This document shows, in pieces, positions 1-7,929 of a stretch of DNA of 64,000 nt. Where the stretch lies: assembly GCF_006636215.1 (NCBI RefSeq), contig NZ_VIFM01000035.1, forward strand, positions 1 through 64,000. Reading direction: 5' to 3'. A program made the translations under genes and the position numbers. The notes under the pieces are model-generated. The model saw nothing but the letters and a program-made list of their open reading frames with translations. It ran no database searches and was not told the origin of the DNA. The stretch's first letter is position 1. Every line of letters starts with the position of its first letter. This DNA is from Myxococcus llanfairpwllgwyngyllgogerychwyrndrobwllllantysiliogogogochensis. Its GTDB lineage: Bacteria > Myxococcota > Myxococcia > Myxococcales > Myxococcaceae.

Positions 1-1
1 A

Positions 2-1747
2 CCCGAGACACCGTCGGCGCCGCTCCCCCCGTGGGAGCGCCTGCGTCACGCGTGGGACGCCCTCACCCGGTGGGGCAAGGCCCAGGCGGGCCCGCTGGGA
101 GCGGCGCTCGTCGGGTTGCTCACGTTCCTGGCGACCTTCGGGCCGGGCGCGCTCGCGCCCTGGCGACTCGGCTGGCTCATCCGGGACGACTTCAGTCAGC
201 ACCTGTTGGGGTGGCTCTTCTTCCGCCAGACGCCGCTCGGCCTGCCGCTGGGAGCCACGCCCAACTACCTCCATCCGCTGGGGACCTCGCTCGGGTACAC
301 GGACTCGATTCCCTGGGTGGGCTTGCTGCTGCGGCCCTTCTCCTTCGCGCTGCCCACGGACTTCCAGTACATCGGCCCGTGGATGTGTTTGTGCCTCATG
401 CTGCAAGGCGCGTCCGCGGCGTGGGTGGCGCGGCGCATGGGCGCCTCCACGCAGCACCAGTGGTGCGTGGGTGGACTGCTGGTGCTGTCGCCCGTGCTGC
501 TCTCGCGGATGACCTTCGCGCACGAGGCCCTGTGCGCGCACTGGCTGCTGGTGCTGCTGGTGGGGCTCCACCTGATTCCCCAGCGCGACGCGCGTGACGC
601 GAAGCAGGCGCTGGGGTTGGGCCTGTCGCTCTGTGTCTTCGCCGCGGGCGTCCACCCCGTCATCGCCGCCATGACGTTGCCGCTCGCGCTGTCGCTGTGC
701 GCGCGAACGGCGCTGGAGCGGAAGCTGCCCTTCACCTGGCCCGCGCTCGCGGCGGTGGCCTGCTTCGCGTCCGTGCTCGGCCTCTTCTTCGCCTTCGGCT
801 ACCTGGGCACCGGCATCCCCGTGAGCGCCACGGAGTTCGGTGACTACTCCTCGGACCTGACCACGCTGTTCAACAGCATTGGCCACGGCGAGATTCGCTG
901 GTCCCGCTTCCTGCCCCCGCTGCCCAGGAACGGAACCCAGAACGAGGGCTTCGGCTACCTGGGCATGGGGGGCCTCGTCGCGCTCGTCATCGTGCTCGGG
1001 CTCATGGCCCGCGAGCCCCGGCGCATCCTGTCGCTGTGGCGGCGCTGGGTGCCCCTCACCGTCGTCGCCCTGGGACTGGCCTTCTTCGCCCTCTCGTGGC
1101 GCATCACCTTCCAGGGCGTGCAGGTGGCCGACGTGTCCGCGCTCTATCGCCCCGTGCTCAAGTGGGTGGAGGCGTTCCGCTCCTCGGGCCGCTTCATCTG
1201 GCCGCTGCACTACCTGCTGCTCGTGGGGGCCGCGCTCGCGCTGCCTCGGCTGGTGCGCCCGTCGCTCGCGCCCACGCTGGCGGGGCTGCTGCTGCTCATC
1301 CAGGGCCTGGACCTCAACCTGGGCGAAGGGCGCAGGGCCCAAGGAGGAGGCCGTTGGAACACGCTCCCGTCCCCCGCGCTCACCGAGGCGGCGAAGGGCC
1401 GCAAGCACCTGGCGCTGTATCCGCCGCAGATGCATGACGGCTCCGGCCGGGGCTGCCGCGCGGGCCCCATGGACTTCCACCGCTGGGCCTACCGCGCGTA
1501 CCGGCTGGGCCTCACCTTCAACAGCGGCTATGTCGCGCGCATCGACGACGCCAAGGCGCAGACGTACTGCCTGGGCATGGACGCCGAAATCGCCGCGGGC
1601 AAGCTGGACCCCGAGACGGTCTACCTGGTCATCCCCGTGAGGGTGCGCTGGCTCCAGAAGATTCCGGGCGCGCACTGCACGCCGGAGGACGGGCTGTGGC
1701 TGTGCGTCTACAACGAGCCGCCCGCGTCCTCCGTGTCCGGTCGCTGA
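2..1747 (+). CDS. Polytopic membrane protein, DUF6311-like (5' end outside window)
   Basis: The frame is open from the first bases of the window. It has no in-frame ATG before the first membrane segment, and a TTG at 116 lies inside a hydrophobic stretch, so the gene almost certainly starts upstream. The visible part (about 580 residues) has roughly ten hydrophobic segments in its first two thirds, separated by short loops. It ends in a soluble, Cys-containing domain of about 140 residues. An acidic 'RDDFSQH' follows the first membrane segment, as in GT-C-type glycosyltransferases and DUF6311 proteins. The 'NEGFGYLGMG' segment also resembles DUF6311. Likely an inner-membrane protein of surface polysaccharide or glycan metabolism; the substrate is unknown. 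Family call moderate, membrane protein call strong. Confidence 0.7.
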   Translation, partial: PETPSAPLPPWERLRHAWDALTRWGKAQAGPLGAALVGLLTFLATFGPGALAPWRLGWLIRDDFSQHLLGWLFFRQTPLGLPLGATPNYLHPLGTSLGYTDSIPWVGLLLRPFSFALPTDFQYIGPWMCLCLMLQGASAAWVARRMGASTQHQWCVGGLLVLSPVLLSRMTFAHEALCAHWLLVLLVGLHLIPQRDARDAKQALGLGLSLCVFAAGVHPVIAAMTLPLALSLCARTALERKLPFTWPALAAVACFASVLGLFFAFGYLGTGIPVSATEFGDYSSDLTTLFNSIGHGEIRWSRFLPPLPRNGTQNEGFGYLGMGGLVALVIVLGLMAREPRRILSLWRRWVPLTVVALGLAFFALSWRITFQGVQVADVSALYRPVLKWVEAFRSSGRFIWPLHYLLLVGAALALPRLVRPSLAPTLAGLLLLIQGLDLNLGEGRRAQGGGRWNTLPSPALTEAAKGRKHLALYPPQMHDGSGRGCRAGPMDFHRWAYRAYRLGLTFNSGYVARIDDAKAQTYCLGMDAEIAAGKLDPETVYLVIPVRVRWLQKIPGAHCTPEDGLWLCVYNEPPASSVSGR

Positions 1748-1749
1748 AA

Positions 1750-1772
1750 CCCCCGGCTCAGGCGGCCGGGGG
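1750..1772. terminator. GC hairpin between convergent genes
   Basis: An 8-bp stem (CCCCCGGC/GCCGGGGG) with a 7-nt loop lies just after the stop of the DUF6311-like gene and runs into the last codons of the convergent bestrophin gene. There is no T-run, so termination by it is inferred. Confidence 0.4.
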
Positions 1773-2654
1773 GGCCTGACGCGCCGGCGGCTCAGCGGGC
1801 ATGAGCGCGTTCAGGTTGGCGTGGATGGTGTTGCAGATGGAGTCCAGCGGCAGGTCGTTGTCGTCGTGGCCGAAGGGGTCTTCGATTTCGACGCCGATCT
1901 CCTCGATGCCGAAGAAGATGTACGCGACGACGAACGTGGCGAGCACGGTCAGCCCACCGAAGGACTCCACCAGCGCGAAGGGCAGCGTGTAGCAGAAGAC
2001 GAGCAGCGCCCGGCGCAGGTGCATCACATACGCGAAGGGGATGGGCGTCTTGCGGATGCGCTCACAGCCGCCGATGTAGTCGACGAGCAGGTGGACGTCC
2101 TGGTCCAGCTGCATCTGCACGTACTCGGAATAAAGGCCCTTGCGCCGGCCGGCGTCGAGCAGCGCGCTCATCTTCCGCGCCACGGCGAACGGCACGTGCT
2201 GCGCGCGCATCACCTCCGCCACCTCGTCCGGAGGCAGCTCCTGGGCCAGGGGCCCCAGCTCCGCCTTGGTGCGCAGGAACGACGCGGACGCGAAGGGGAA
2301 GGCGGCCGTCCACCGCAGCAGCGCGGCGTAGAGGGCGGGCTCGGACTGGAGGAAGACGCCCGCGGCGCGCGCCAGGTTGCGCGTCTCGTTGACGATGCCG
2401 CCCCACAGCTTCCGCCCCTCCCAGAAGCGGTCATAGGAGGAGTTCGTGCGGAAGACGAGCAGGAGGCTCAGGGAGATTCCCGCCAGCGTGTGGACCGTGG
2501 GGGGAATCGCCACCGAGCGGACATGGGAATGGAAGATGGTGACGCCCAGCGCCCACAGGACGCAGACCATGACTCGGGCCACGATTTCGCGGACCATCGA
2601 GCCCTTGAGATAGTGGAAGTAACTCCACCAACGATGCGGATCGTACTCAACCAT
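1758..2654 (-). CDS. Bestrophin family ion channel (UPF0187/YneE type)
   Basis: 298 residues, the normal length for bacterial bestrophins, which form pentameric anion or cation channels in the inner membrane. The diagnostic segment 'RTNSSYDRFWEGRKLWGG' is present around residues 69-86. Hydrophobic segments lie near residues 28-45 and 55-68, and there is a pair near 218-250. The acidic 'GIEEIGVEIEDPFGHDDNDLP' region near 249-269 matches the conserved C-terminal cytosolic part of the family. The ATG at 2654 gives the family's usual N-terminus, 'MVEYDPHRWW', with no strong Shine-Dalgarno. It is convergent with the membrane protein at the left edge. Ion selectivity cannot be read from the sequence. 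Confidence 0.9.
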   Translation of the reverse strand: MVEYDPHRWWSYFHYLKGSMVREIVARVMVCVLWALGVTIFHSHVRSVAIPPTVHTLAGISLSLLLVFRTNSSYDRFWEGRKLWGGIVNETRNLARAAGVFLQSEPALYAALLRWTAAFPFASASFLRTKAELGPLAQELPPDEVAEVMRAQHVPFAVARKMSALLDAGRRKGLYSEYVQMQLDQDVHLLVDYIGGCERIRKTPIPFAYVMHLRRALLVFCYTLPFALVESFGGLTVLATFVVAYIFFGIEEIGVEIEDPFGHDDNDLPLDSICNTIHANLNALMPAEPPARQAPPAA

Positions 2655-2774
2655 GGGATTCGAGGGCGTAGGCTGCCACGGCGCTTGAAACCGTGCCGCA
2701 ACCTTTTCGTCCAGGGGCTGCTGGTGTGTCCAGCCCTCTCTTCCATGAGCAAGGGCTGGCCTCGGGCCTCGTGA

Positions 2775-3959
2775 CTACGGCTGGAGCACTCGGTTTCCGC
2801 CGAGCGCGTCAATCACCGCGATGACGTCGTTGGGAGCGCGCTCGTAGAGACCCGGCGTGTAGTTGCGGGACGTCGCGGTCCACACGGGGCTCGGGGCCGA
2901 CCACGTCTCGAAGTTGACCGTGGTGCTGACGTAGCCGACGTGGCAGTTGCGCTGGTCCACGGGGGCGCTCGACAGGTCGGGCGCTCCCACCTTGTCCTCG
3001 TCTGTGCAGAAGGCGACGCCGACGGGGCCATTGCCCACGCGGATGGCATACGGGACGTAGGCGTTGTAGCGACGCCCGGAGCCCGGGTCGACACGGGAGC
3101 GATAGACGGTGCGCCGCAGGGACTCGTCCCATGTCCTGCCGCCGTCCCACGACTGCACGGCGTTGATGACATTGGCGCGCGCGCCGCCAGTGGCGAAGGC
3201 CTCCACGCCCTCCACGACGACCATCAACCGGTCTCCTCCGAGTTGCACGACGGTGGGCATGCCCTCGCGGTTCAGCGCTCCAGCGCGCTTGTCCCACGCC
3301 ACGGCGACGACGCCATACGCGGTCCACGGCCCCGAGATTCCCGCGCGTCCCTGCATGGCAATCCACTGGTGGCCCGGATAGCCGCGCTGCGCGGCGAGCG
3401 GCTCGGAGTCGTAATAGACTTGCAGGTCTCCATTCGCGCGCTGGAAGAGGAAGGGCGCTCCGACGAAGCGGGTGACGGGGCCGATGACGGTGCTGTCGTA
3501 GACCCAGTGGTCTCCGTCGTTGTCGCTCCGGGTGATGGTGATGCGGTACTGGCCGCCGGCGTACTCGCGGAACGCACAGAAGATGGTGCGTGTCCCCGGA
3601 ATGGCTCGCATCGTCACGTCGCCGAACTGCACCGCGGGGTTGTTCGCGACGGAGCCGTGGAGCGACCAACTCGCACCACCGTTGCCGCTCGTCCAGACGT
3701 CGACGCGCGTCCCCGCGCTCGCGCCGCCAATCAGCAGTCCATCCGAGCGGCGGGTGATGTTCCGGATGGGCGCGCCGCCGCTCGCCATCAGCGTCCGCCA
3801 ACCGCCCGCGGGCAGTGCGTCCTCTCTTCGCTCCAGCGGCTCGGTTTCATCGCGAGGCGCTTCGGGTCCACACGCGGCGAGCGCCGCCACCAGGACGAGC
3901 ACAGCCAGGGGACGCGAATCAGAACAGCGGCCAGTCCGAAGCACGGGAGCAGGTGTCAT
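2775..3959 (-). CDS. Secreted lipoprotein with BNR/sialidase-like beta-propeller
   Basis: 394 residues. The N-terminus has a lipoprotein signal ending in 'LAAC' (Cys30), followed by an acidic linker, so the protein is probably anchored in the outer membrane. The rest contains Asp-box (S-x-D-x-G-x-x-W) motifs such as 'SDNDGDHW' and 'SWDGGRTW', plus the degenerate 'SGNGGASW', which are typical of sialidase-fold six-bladed propellers. The 'RNITRRSDGLLIG' opening and the 'FREY' segment also fit exo-sialidase/BNR proteins. I do not see the full Arg triad of a true sialidase, so the activity is unassigned; glycan binding or hydrolysis is plausible. The ATG at 3959 has GGAG a few bases upstream. It stands alone between a bestrophin gene and the degenerate hydrolase. 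Confidence 0.8.
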   Translation of the reverse strand: MTPAPVLRTGRCSDSRPLAVLVLVAALAACGPEAPRDETEPLERREDALPAGGWRTLMASGGAPIRNITRRSDGLLIGGASAGTRVDVWTSGNGGASWSLHGSVANNPAVQFGDVTMRAIPGTRTIFCAFREYAGGQYRITITRSDNDGDHWVYDSTVIGPVTRFVGAPFLFQRANGDLQVYYDSEPLAAQRGYPGHQWIAMQGRAGISGPWTAYGVVAVAWDKRAGALNREGMPTVVQLGGDRLMVVVEGVEAFATGGARANVINAVQSWDGGRTWDESLRRTVYRSRVDPGSGRRYNAYVPYAIRVGNGPVGVAFCTDEDKVGAPDLSSAPVDQRNCHVGYVSTTVNFETWSAPSPVWTATSRNYTPGLYERAPNDVIAVIDALGGNRVLQP

Positions 3960-4023
3960 GCGCTCCAGCGTGCCCGTTCGTTTTTTATCTGCTCAAGCCC
4001 ATAAAGCTGATTTTCTTGAAATG

Positions 4024-5070
4024 CTAAGTTGTCGTCTCCGCGAGGAGTCGGGAGAGGAGCGCGAAGCCAGGGGCCTCCAGGGGGACGCGACCTCGAAGCG
4101 CGGCGAGCAGGGACCAGCCGTGGTTCGAGAGCAGGACGACTCCCGCGTCCACGGAGGGCGCCAGGCCGATGAAGCCGACATACCCGCCCATCACCGACGA
4201 GCACCACGCCACGGTGTGGCCACGAAGCTGGGAGATGGACCAGCCGAGCCCCATGCGCACGGCGCCGCCTTCGGTGCGCGGAAGCAGAGACATCTTCAGG
4301 GGGCGTGAGAGGGACTCGTCGGCGCGGCCGAGGCTCGCGTCGAGGAAGCCCAGCAGGTCCGGCACGGTGGAGTGGAGCGCACCCGCACCCGGCAGTGCTG
4401 GGAAGGTCCAGGCGGGCACGGGCCGGCCGCGCGCGGTGTGGCCGGGGAGCAGGCGAGGCGCCAGTTCGTCCGTCACCCGTGCCGAGGTGTCGCTGAGCTT
4501 CAGGGGAGTGAAGAGCAGGTCGCGCAGCGCGTGCCCGTAGTTGAGTCCCGCGCGTCGGGAGAGCGCGTGGCCCAGGACGCCCATGCCGAGCAGGGACTCG
4601 GAGACGGGGCGTGGAGGGGGGAGTTGGGGGTGGTAGGTCCGGAGGAAGTCTCCGAAGAGGTTGGCGGAATAGTGGCCGAACGGGTCTTCGGGATTGCGAG
4701 GTGCCGCGTCGAGATTGGGCGGCAGGTGGGGCATGCCAGAGGTGTGCGTGGCGAGCTGCTCCAGGGTGATTCGGCCCGCGTCCGCATCGGGGAGGAGCGA
4801 GCGGGGAATCACCTCGGCGAGCGGCATGTCGAGTCGTGCCTTGCCCTGCTCCACCAGGAGGCCGAGCAGGGCGCCGGTGAAGACCTGGGTGAGTCCGCCC
4901 AGGGAGAACAAGGCGTTGTCGGGAGGCGGTGTGCCCTTCCCTCGGAAGGCCTGGACGTGGTGCTCGCCGCGTGAGGTCAGGCCCGCGCACAGCGAAGCCG
5001 AGCGATAGCTCCGCACGTAGCGACGGGTCTCATCCTGAAGCAGCGTGGCGAGGGACGGAGGGGAGCTCAC
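4024..5070 (-). CDS. Serine-beta-lactamase-fold protein lacking the catalytic motifs (pseudoenzyme)
   Basis: 348 residues with the layout of a class C beta-lactamase/PBP-like serine hydrolase. Recognisable family landmarks are 'EQLATHTSGMPHLP', 'LGHALSRRAGLNYGHAL' and 'LKLSDT', and a C-terminal 'GYVGFIGLAPSVDAGVVLLSN'. The active site is gone. The nucleophile motif S-x-x-K aligns with G59-L-T-Q62. The Y-x-N motif aligns with 'SESLLGMG', with neither Tyr nor Asn. The third motif (H-x-G) aligns with 'WCSSVMGG'. The reading frame is intact and has normal codon use, so this looks like a maintained non-catalytic protein rather than a decaying gene. The GTG start at 5070 lacks a clear ribosome site. 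It is divergent from the SRPBCC gene, with 109 bases between them. Confidence 0.8.
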   Translation of the reverse strand: MSSPPSLATLLQDETRRYVRSYRSASLCAGLTSRGEHHVQAFRGKGTPPPDNALFSLGGLTQVFTGALLGLLVEQGKARLDMPLAEVIPRSLLPDADAGRITLEQLATHTSGMPHLPPNLDAAPRNPEDPFGHYSANLFGDFLRTYHPQLPPPRPVSESLLGMGVLGHALSRRAGLNYGHALRDLLFTPLKLSDTSARVTDELAPRLLPGHTARGRPVPAWTFPALPGAGALHSTVPDLLGFLDASLGRADESLSRPLKMSLLPRTEGGAVRMGLGWSISQLRGHTVAWCSSVMGGYVGFIGLAPSVDAGVVLLSNHGWSLLAALRGRVPLEAPGFALLSRLLAETTT

Positions 5071-5166
5071 GGAGATTGTCTACACCATGGCGGACGCGGG
5101 CTGTGCGGAGACGTGTTGCCAGTTCGTGGTTGCCTGGACGCGCTGCCCTCTCCATGGTCAGCACCC

Positions 5167-5173
5167 AAGGAGG
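5167..5173 (+). promoter_or_regulatory. Shine-Dalgarno AAGGAGG fixing the SRPBCC start
   Basis: A consensus AAGGAGG ends 6 nt before the ATG at 5180. The open frame extends 45 codons further upstream, but that part has Cys-rich, non-homologous sequence, so the ATG at 5180 is the start. Confidence 0.8.
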
Positions 5174-5179
5174 AAGCAA

Positions 5180-5794
5180 ATGCCGACCGGACTTGCAGCG
5201 GATGGGACGTATGGGGCCGGAGCCCGACACACCTTCGACATGACGGCCGAAGAGGCGTGGCGGAACTGGGCGGAGGCGAAAGGCCTGGGGCGATGGCTCT
5301 CACCCGCACGGGCCTCGTTCAAGGAGGGAGACCTGACCACCCTCAAGGACGGGACGGACGTCGTCGTGATTCGGGCGAGGCCTCCAACCCTGCTCCGCAT
5401 CCGACTGAATCGCATCGACTGGCCACGACCGCGGACCGCGCAACTCCGTGTCCTCCCGGCGGCGCGCGGCCACACCGTCGCCCTGCATGCGGAAGGACTC
5501 CCCGACGCGAAGACCCGTGCTGACTACATCCAGCGATGGACGAAGGCCCTGACCGGCGAAGCCTCGGCGACCACGACGAAGGTCGCGGCGAATTCCGCCT
5601 CCGCGAAGAAGACCTCCACGCGGAAGACGGCGGTGACGAAGAGCGCGGCGAAGAAGACCTCCACGAGGAAGACGGTGGCGAAGAAGAGCGCGGCGAAGAA
5701 GCCTTCCGCGCGAAAGCCAGCGGCGAAGAAGCCTTCCACGCGAAAGCCCGCGGCGAAGAAGTCCTCAACGCGGAAGACGCCAGCCAGGCGCTGA
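5180..5794 (+). CDS. SRPBCC (AHSA1-like) domain with histone-H1-like basic tail
   Basis: 204 residues. Residues about 12-125 look like a small START/SRPBCC domain: 'HTFDMTAEEAWRNW', 'GLGRWLSPARASFKEGD', 'LLRIRLNRIDWP' and a C-terminal helix 'TRADYIQRWTKAL'. From about 139 to the end the sequence is a Lys/Ala/Ser/Thr/Pro repeat (AKKTSTRKT, AAKKPSARKP, AAKKPSTRKP, AAKKSSTRKT) resembling eukaryotic H1 tails and bacterial H1-like proteins such as HctB or AlgR3. The tail probably binds DNA or another polyanion, and the SRPBCC pocket may bind a hydrophobic ligand; both are inferences from fold. The repeat is encoded by imperfect tandem DNA repeats (about 5610-5785) and may vary in length between strains. 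Confidence 0.75.
   Translation: MPTGLAADGTYGAGARHTFDMTAEEAWRNWAEAKGLGRWLSPARASFKEGDLTTLKDGTDVVVIRARPPTLLRIRLNRIDWPRPRTAQLRVLPAARGHTVALHAEGLPDAKTRADYIQRWTKALTGEASATTTKVAANSASAKKTSTRKTAVTKSAAKKTSTRKTVAKKSAAKKPSARKPAAKKPSTRKPAAKKSSTRKTPARR
5605..5791 (+). repeat. Tandem coding repeat of the H1-like tail
   Basis: Units of about 30 nt encode AAKK-[PST]-S-[TA]-R-K-[PT]. They are degenerate but clearly periodic (gcgaagaag ... cgaaagcc). Such repeats often expand or contract by slippage. Confidence 0.6.
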
Positions 5795-5876
5795 CGCCTG
5801 ACGTCCAGCCCGGCGATGACGACTGAGGTCCAGCACGACACCCTCCAGGAATCGCCTTGAGCTGATAGCGACAGCC

Positions 5877-5908
5877 CAGAGCGCCCTACGCCTCGACGAA
5901 GCGCTCTG
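5877..5908. terminator. Inverted repeat between convergent SRPBCC and LysR genes
   Basis: CAGAGCGC and GCGCTCTG form a perfect 8-bp stem around a 16-nt loop, midway between two convergent stops. There is no U-run, so this is a tentative bidirectional terminator. Confidence 0.4.
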
Positions 5909-5944
5909 CCTCTCGTTGATAAAGGGCGCCGCACCGGTCCTTCT

Positions 5945-6883
5945 TCACCGCCGGGCCGCGAGCTCCGTGACCTCACGCCGAGGCCTGAACGGCGCGAACA
6001 GCTCCACCGCCCAGTCCACGAACGCGCGGAGCTTGGCGCTCACGTGCCGGTTCTGCGGATAGACGATGAAGAGGGGGAACGGCGGCCCCTGCCACTCACC
6101 CAGGATTTGAACCAGCGCCCCGCTGTCCAGATGAGGCCGGGCCACGAAGGCGGGAAGCTGCGTCACGCCCAGCCCCGCCAGCACCGCCGACAAGTGCGCG
6201 GTGCTCTCGTTGACGGCCACGCTGGAGCGGCCCATCACATCGATGCGCTCTCCTTCCCGTGGGATGAAGGACAACGGCACGAGCCGACCCGTCCTCGTGG
6301 AGAAGTAGCTCACGATGTCGTGGCCCTCCTGGAGGTCCGAGGGATGCACGGGCTTGCCCTTGCGCTTCAGGTACTCGGGCGTGGCGCACGACAGGAACTC
6401 CAACTCACCGATGCGCCGCGCCACCAGCGACTGGTCCGGCAGCACGCCTCCGCGAATCACGCAGTCCACGCCGTCGCCCACCAGGTCCACCGAGCGGTCA
6501 CTCACCCCCAGCTCCAACTGGATGTCCGGGTACTTCGCCCGGAACGCCGGCAGCGCGGGGATGAGCAGGAAGTTGGACACCGAGGACCCCGCGTCCACCC
6601 GCAGCCGTCCCCGAGGACGCGTCCGAGCGTTCGACACGTCCGCTTCGATGTCCTCCAGGTCCGCCAGGAGCCTCGCCGTGCGCTCGTAGTACGCCGCGCC
6701 CTCGGGCGTCACCGTCACGCGTCGGGTGGTGCGCTGGAGCAGCTTGACTTGAAGGTGCTCCTCCAACCCCTGGACCAGCTTCGTCACCGAGGGCTTGGGC
6801 ATCTTCAGCGTGTCCGCGGCCCGGGTGAAGGTGCCGGCTTCGACCACGCGGGCGAACACCCGCATCGCGGTGAGCTGATCCAT
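5945..6883 (-). CDS. LysR-family transcriptional regulator
   Basis: 312 residues, typical LTTR length. The N-terminal winged helix-turn-helix spans residues 1-60 ('MDQLTAMRVFARVVEAGTF', 'KMPKPSVTKLVQGLEEHL', 'LLQRTTRRVTVTPEG'). A periplasmic-binding-like effector domain runs from about 90 to 295. It is divergent from the SDR gene with 149 bases between the starts. This is the classic arrangement in which a LysR protein controls its neighbour and itself, so the SDR gene is the likely target. The effector is unknown. The sub-type resembles the DsdC/CrgA-like regulators often found beside oxidoreductases. Confidence 0.93.
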   Translation of the reverse strand: MDQLTAMRVFARVVEAGTFTRAADTLKMPKPSVTKLVQGLEEHLQVKLLQRTTRRVTVTPEGAAYYERTARLLADLEDIEADVSNARTRPRGRLRVDAGSSVSNFLLIPALPAFRAKYPDIQLELGVSDRSVDLVGDGVDCVIRGGVLPDQSLVARRIGELEFLSCATPEYLKRKGKPVHPSDLQEGHDIVSYFSTRTGRLVPLSFIPREGERIDVMGRSSVAVNESTAHLSAVLAGLGVTQLPAFVARPHLDSGALVQILGEWQGPPFPLFIVYPQNRHVSAKLRAFVDWAVELFAPFRPRREVTELAARR

Positions 6884-7032
6884 GGAGTCGTCCTCGAAGC
6901 GGCCCGAAGGGAAGTCCCGGGCTCCGGCGATTATTACTCGAATGGAAACAGTCCTGTCCCGAGGCCGGCGTTTCTCCCGCGAGGCGAGGTCCCTACCCTT
7001 GCCTCATCGAAACCCCACACCGGAGACACGCC

Positions 7033-7791
7033 ATGACGAAGACACGCAAGAACCTCGAAGGCAGGGTGGCCCTCATCACCGGTGGCTCGCGCGGCCTGGG
7101 CGCGGCCATCGCCCGGGCCCTGGCGGATGAAGGCGCGGACGTCGCCATCAGCTACGCCTCCTCCGAGACGAAGGCCCAGGCGCTCGTCGAGGAACTGAAG
7201 ACACGCGGAGTCCGCGCCGCCGCGCTCAAAGCCGACCAGGCCTCACCCCAGCAGGTGGAGGCCCTGGTCAACGAGGTCGCGCGGCGCTTCGGCCGCCTCG
7301 ACGTGCTCGTCAACAACGCGGGCATCTTCCACACCGCCGTCGTCGGAGACCCCGCCAGCGACCTCGAGGCGCTCGAGCACCAGTTCTCCGTCAACGTCCA
7401 CGGGGTCGTCGCCGCCGTCCGCTCCGCCGTGCCCCTGCTGCGCGAAGGCGGGCGCATCATCTCCATCGGCTCTGGCATCGCCAGCCACACGCCCTTCGCG
7501 GGGCTCGGAGACTACGCCGCCACCAAGGCCGCCATCGCCGCATACACCCGAGGCTGGGCTCGCGACCTGGGCCCCCGAGGCATCACCGTCAATCTCATCC
7601 AGCCCGGCCCCATCGACACCGACATGAATCCCGCCACCGGCGCCAGCGCCCCGGTGCAGCGCGCCGGCACCGCGCTCGGACGCTACGGCCAGCCCGAGGA
7701 GATCGCCGCCGCCGTCGCATTCCTCGCCAGCCCGCAGGCCTCTTTCGTCACCGGCGCCACCCTCGACGTGGACGGCGGCTTCAACGCCTGA
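7033..7791 (+). CDS. SDR-family NAD(P)-dependent oxidoreductase
   Basis: 252 residues, a classical short-chain dehydrogenase. Visible motifs are the cofactor loop 'TGGSRGLG' (residues 16-23), 'NNAG' near 94, the catalytic Ser in 'ISIGSG', the Y-A-A-T-K catalytic pair near residue 160, and 'PGPIDTDM' after it. The C-terminus 'DVDGGFNA' is the usual SDR ending. The basic 'SRG' after the first glycine suggests NADP preference. GGAG lies upstream of the ATG. It is divergent from the LysR gene, which probably regulates it. The substrate cannot be predicted; the closest general group is 3-oxoacyl-ACP reductase-like SDRs. Confidence 0.93.
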   Translation: MTKTRKNLEGRVALITGGSRGLGAAIARALADEGADVAISYASSETKAQALVEELKTRGVRAAALKADQASPQQVEALVNEVARRFGRLDVLVNNAGIFHTAVVGDPASDLEALEHQFSVNVHGVVAAVRSAVPLLREGGRIISIGSGIASHTPFAGLGDYAATKAAIAAYTRGWARDLGPRGITVNLIQPGPIDTDMNPATGASAPVQRAGTALGRYGQPEEIAAAVAFLASPQASFVTGATLDVDGGFNA

Positions 7792-7818
7792 GCTCCAGGC
7801 TTATGCCCCGTGGGTACA

Positions 7819-7837
7819 TTTGCAACAAAGTGGCAAA
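7819..7837. promoter_or_regulatory. Imperfect palindrome upstream of esterase genes
   Basis: TTTGCAAC-AAA-GTGGCAAA is a 19-bp near-palindrome (7 of 8 arm positions pair) in an unusually AT-rich intergenic stretch, 90 bases before the first esterase. A further TTGCAA follows at 7845. This may be an operator or part of the promoter; no regulator is identified. Confidence 0.35.
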
Positions 7838-7929
7838 TCAATCTCTTGCAAAAACAAGGGATTGGAGATTCTCCTTAACACCGCGCTCAACAAACCCAAT
7901 CATGTGAGTCCTTTCCCGAAAGGCCTCCC

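Noticed and set aside
7830-7850. Sigma-54-like TGGCA...TTGCA
   Set aside because: The spacing between the two boxes is 10 nt instead of 6, so it does not fit a -24/-12 promoter.
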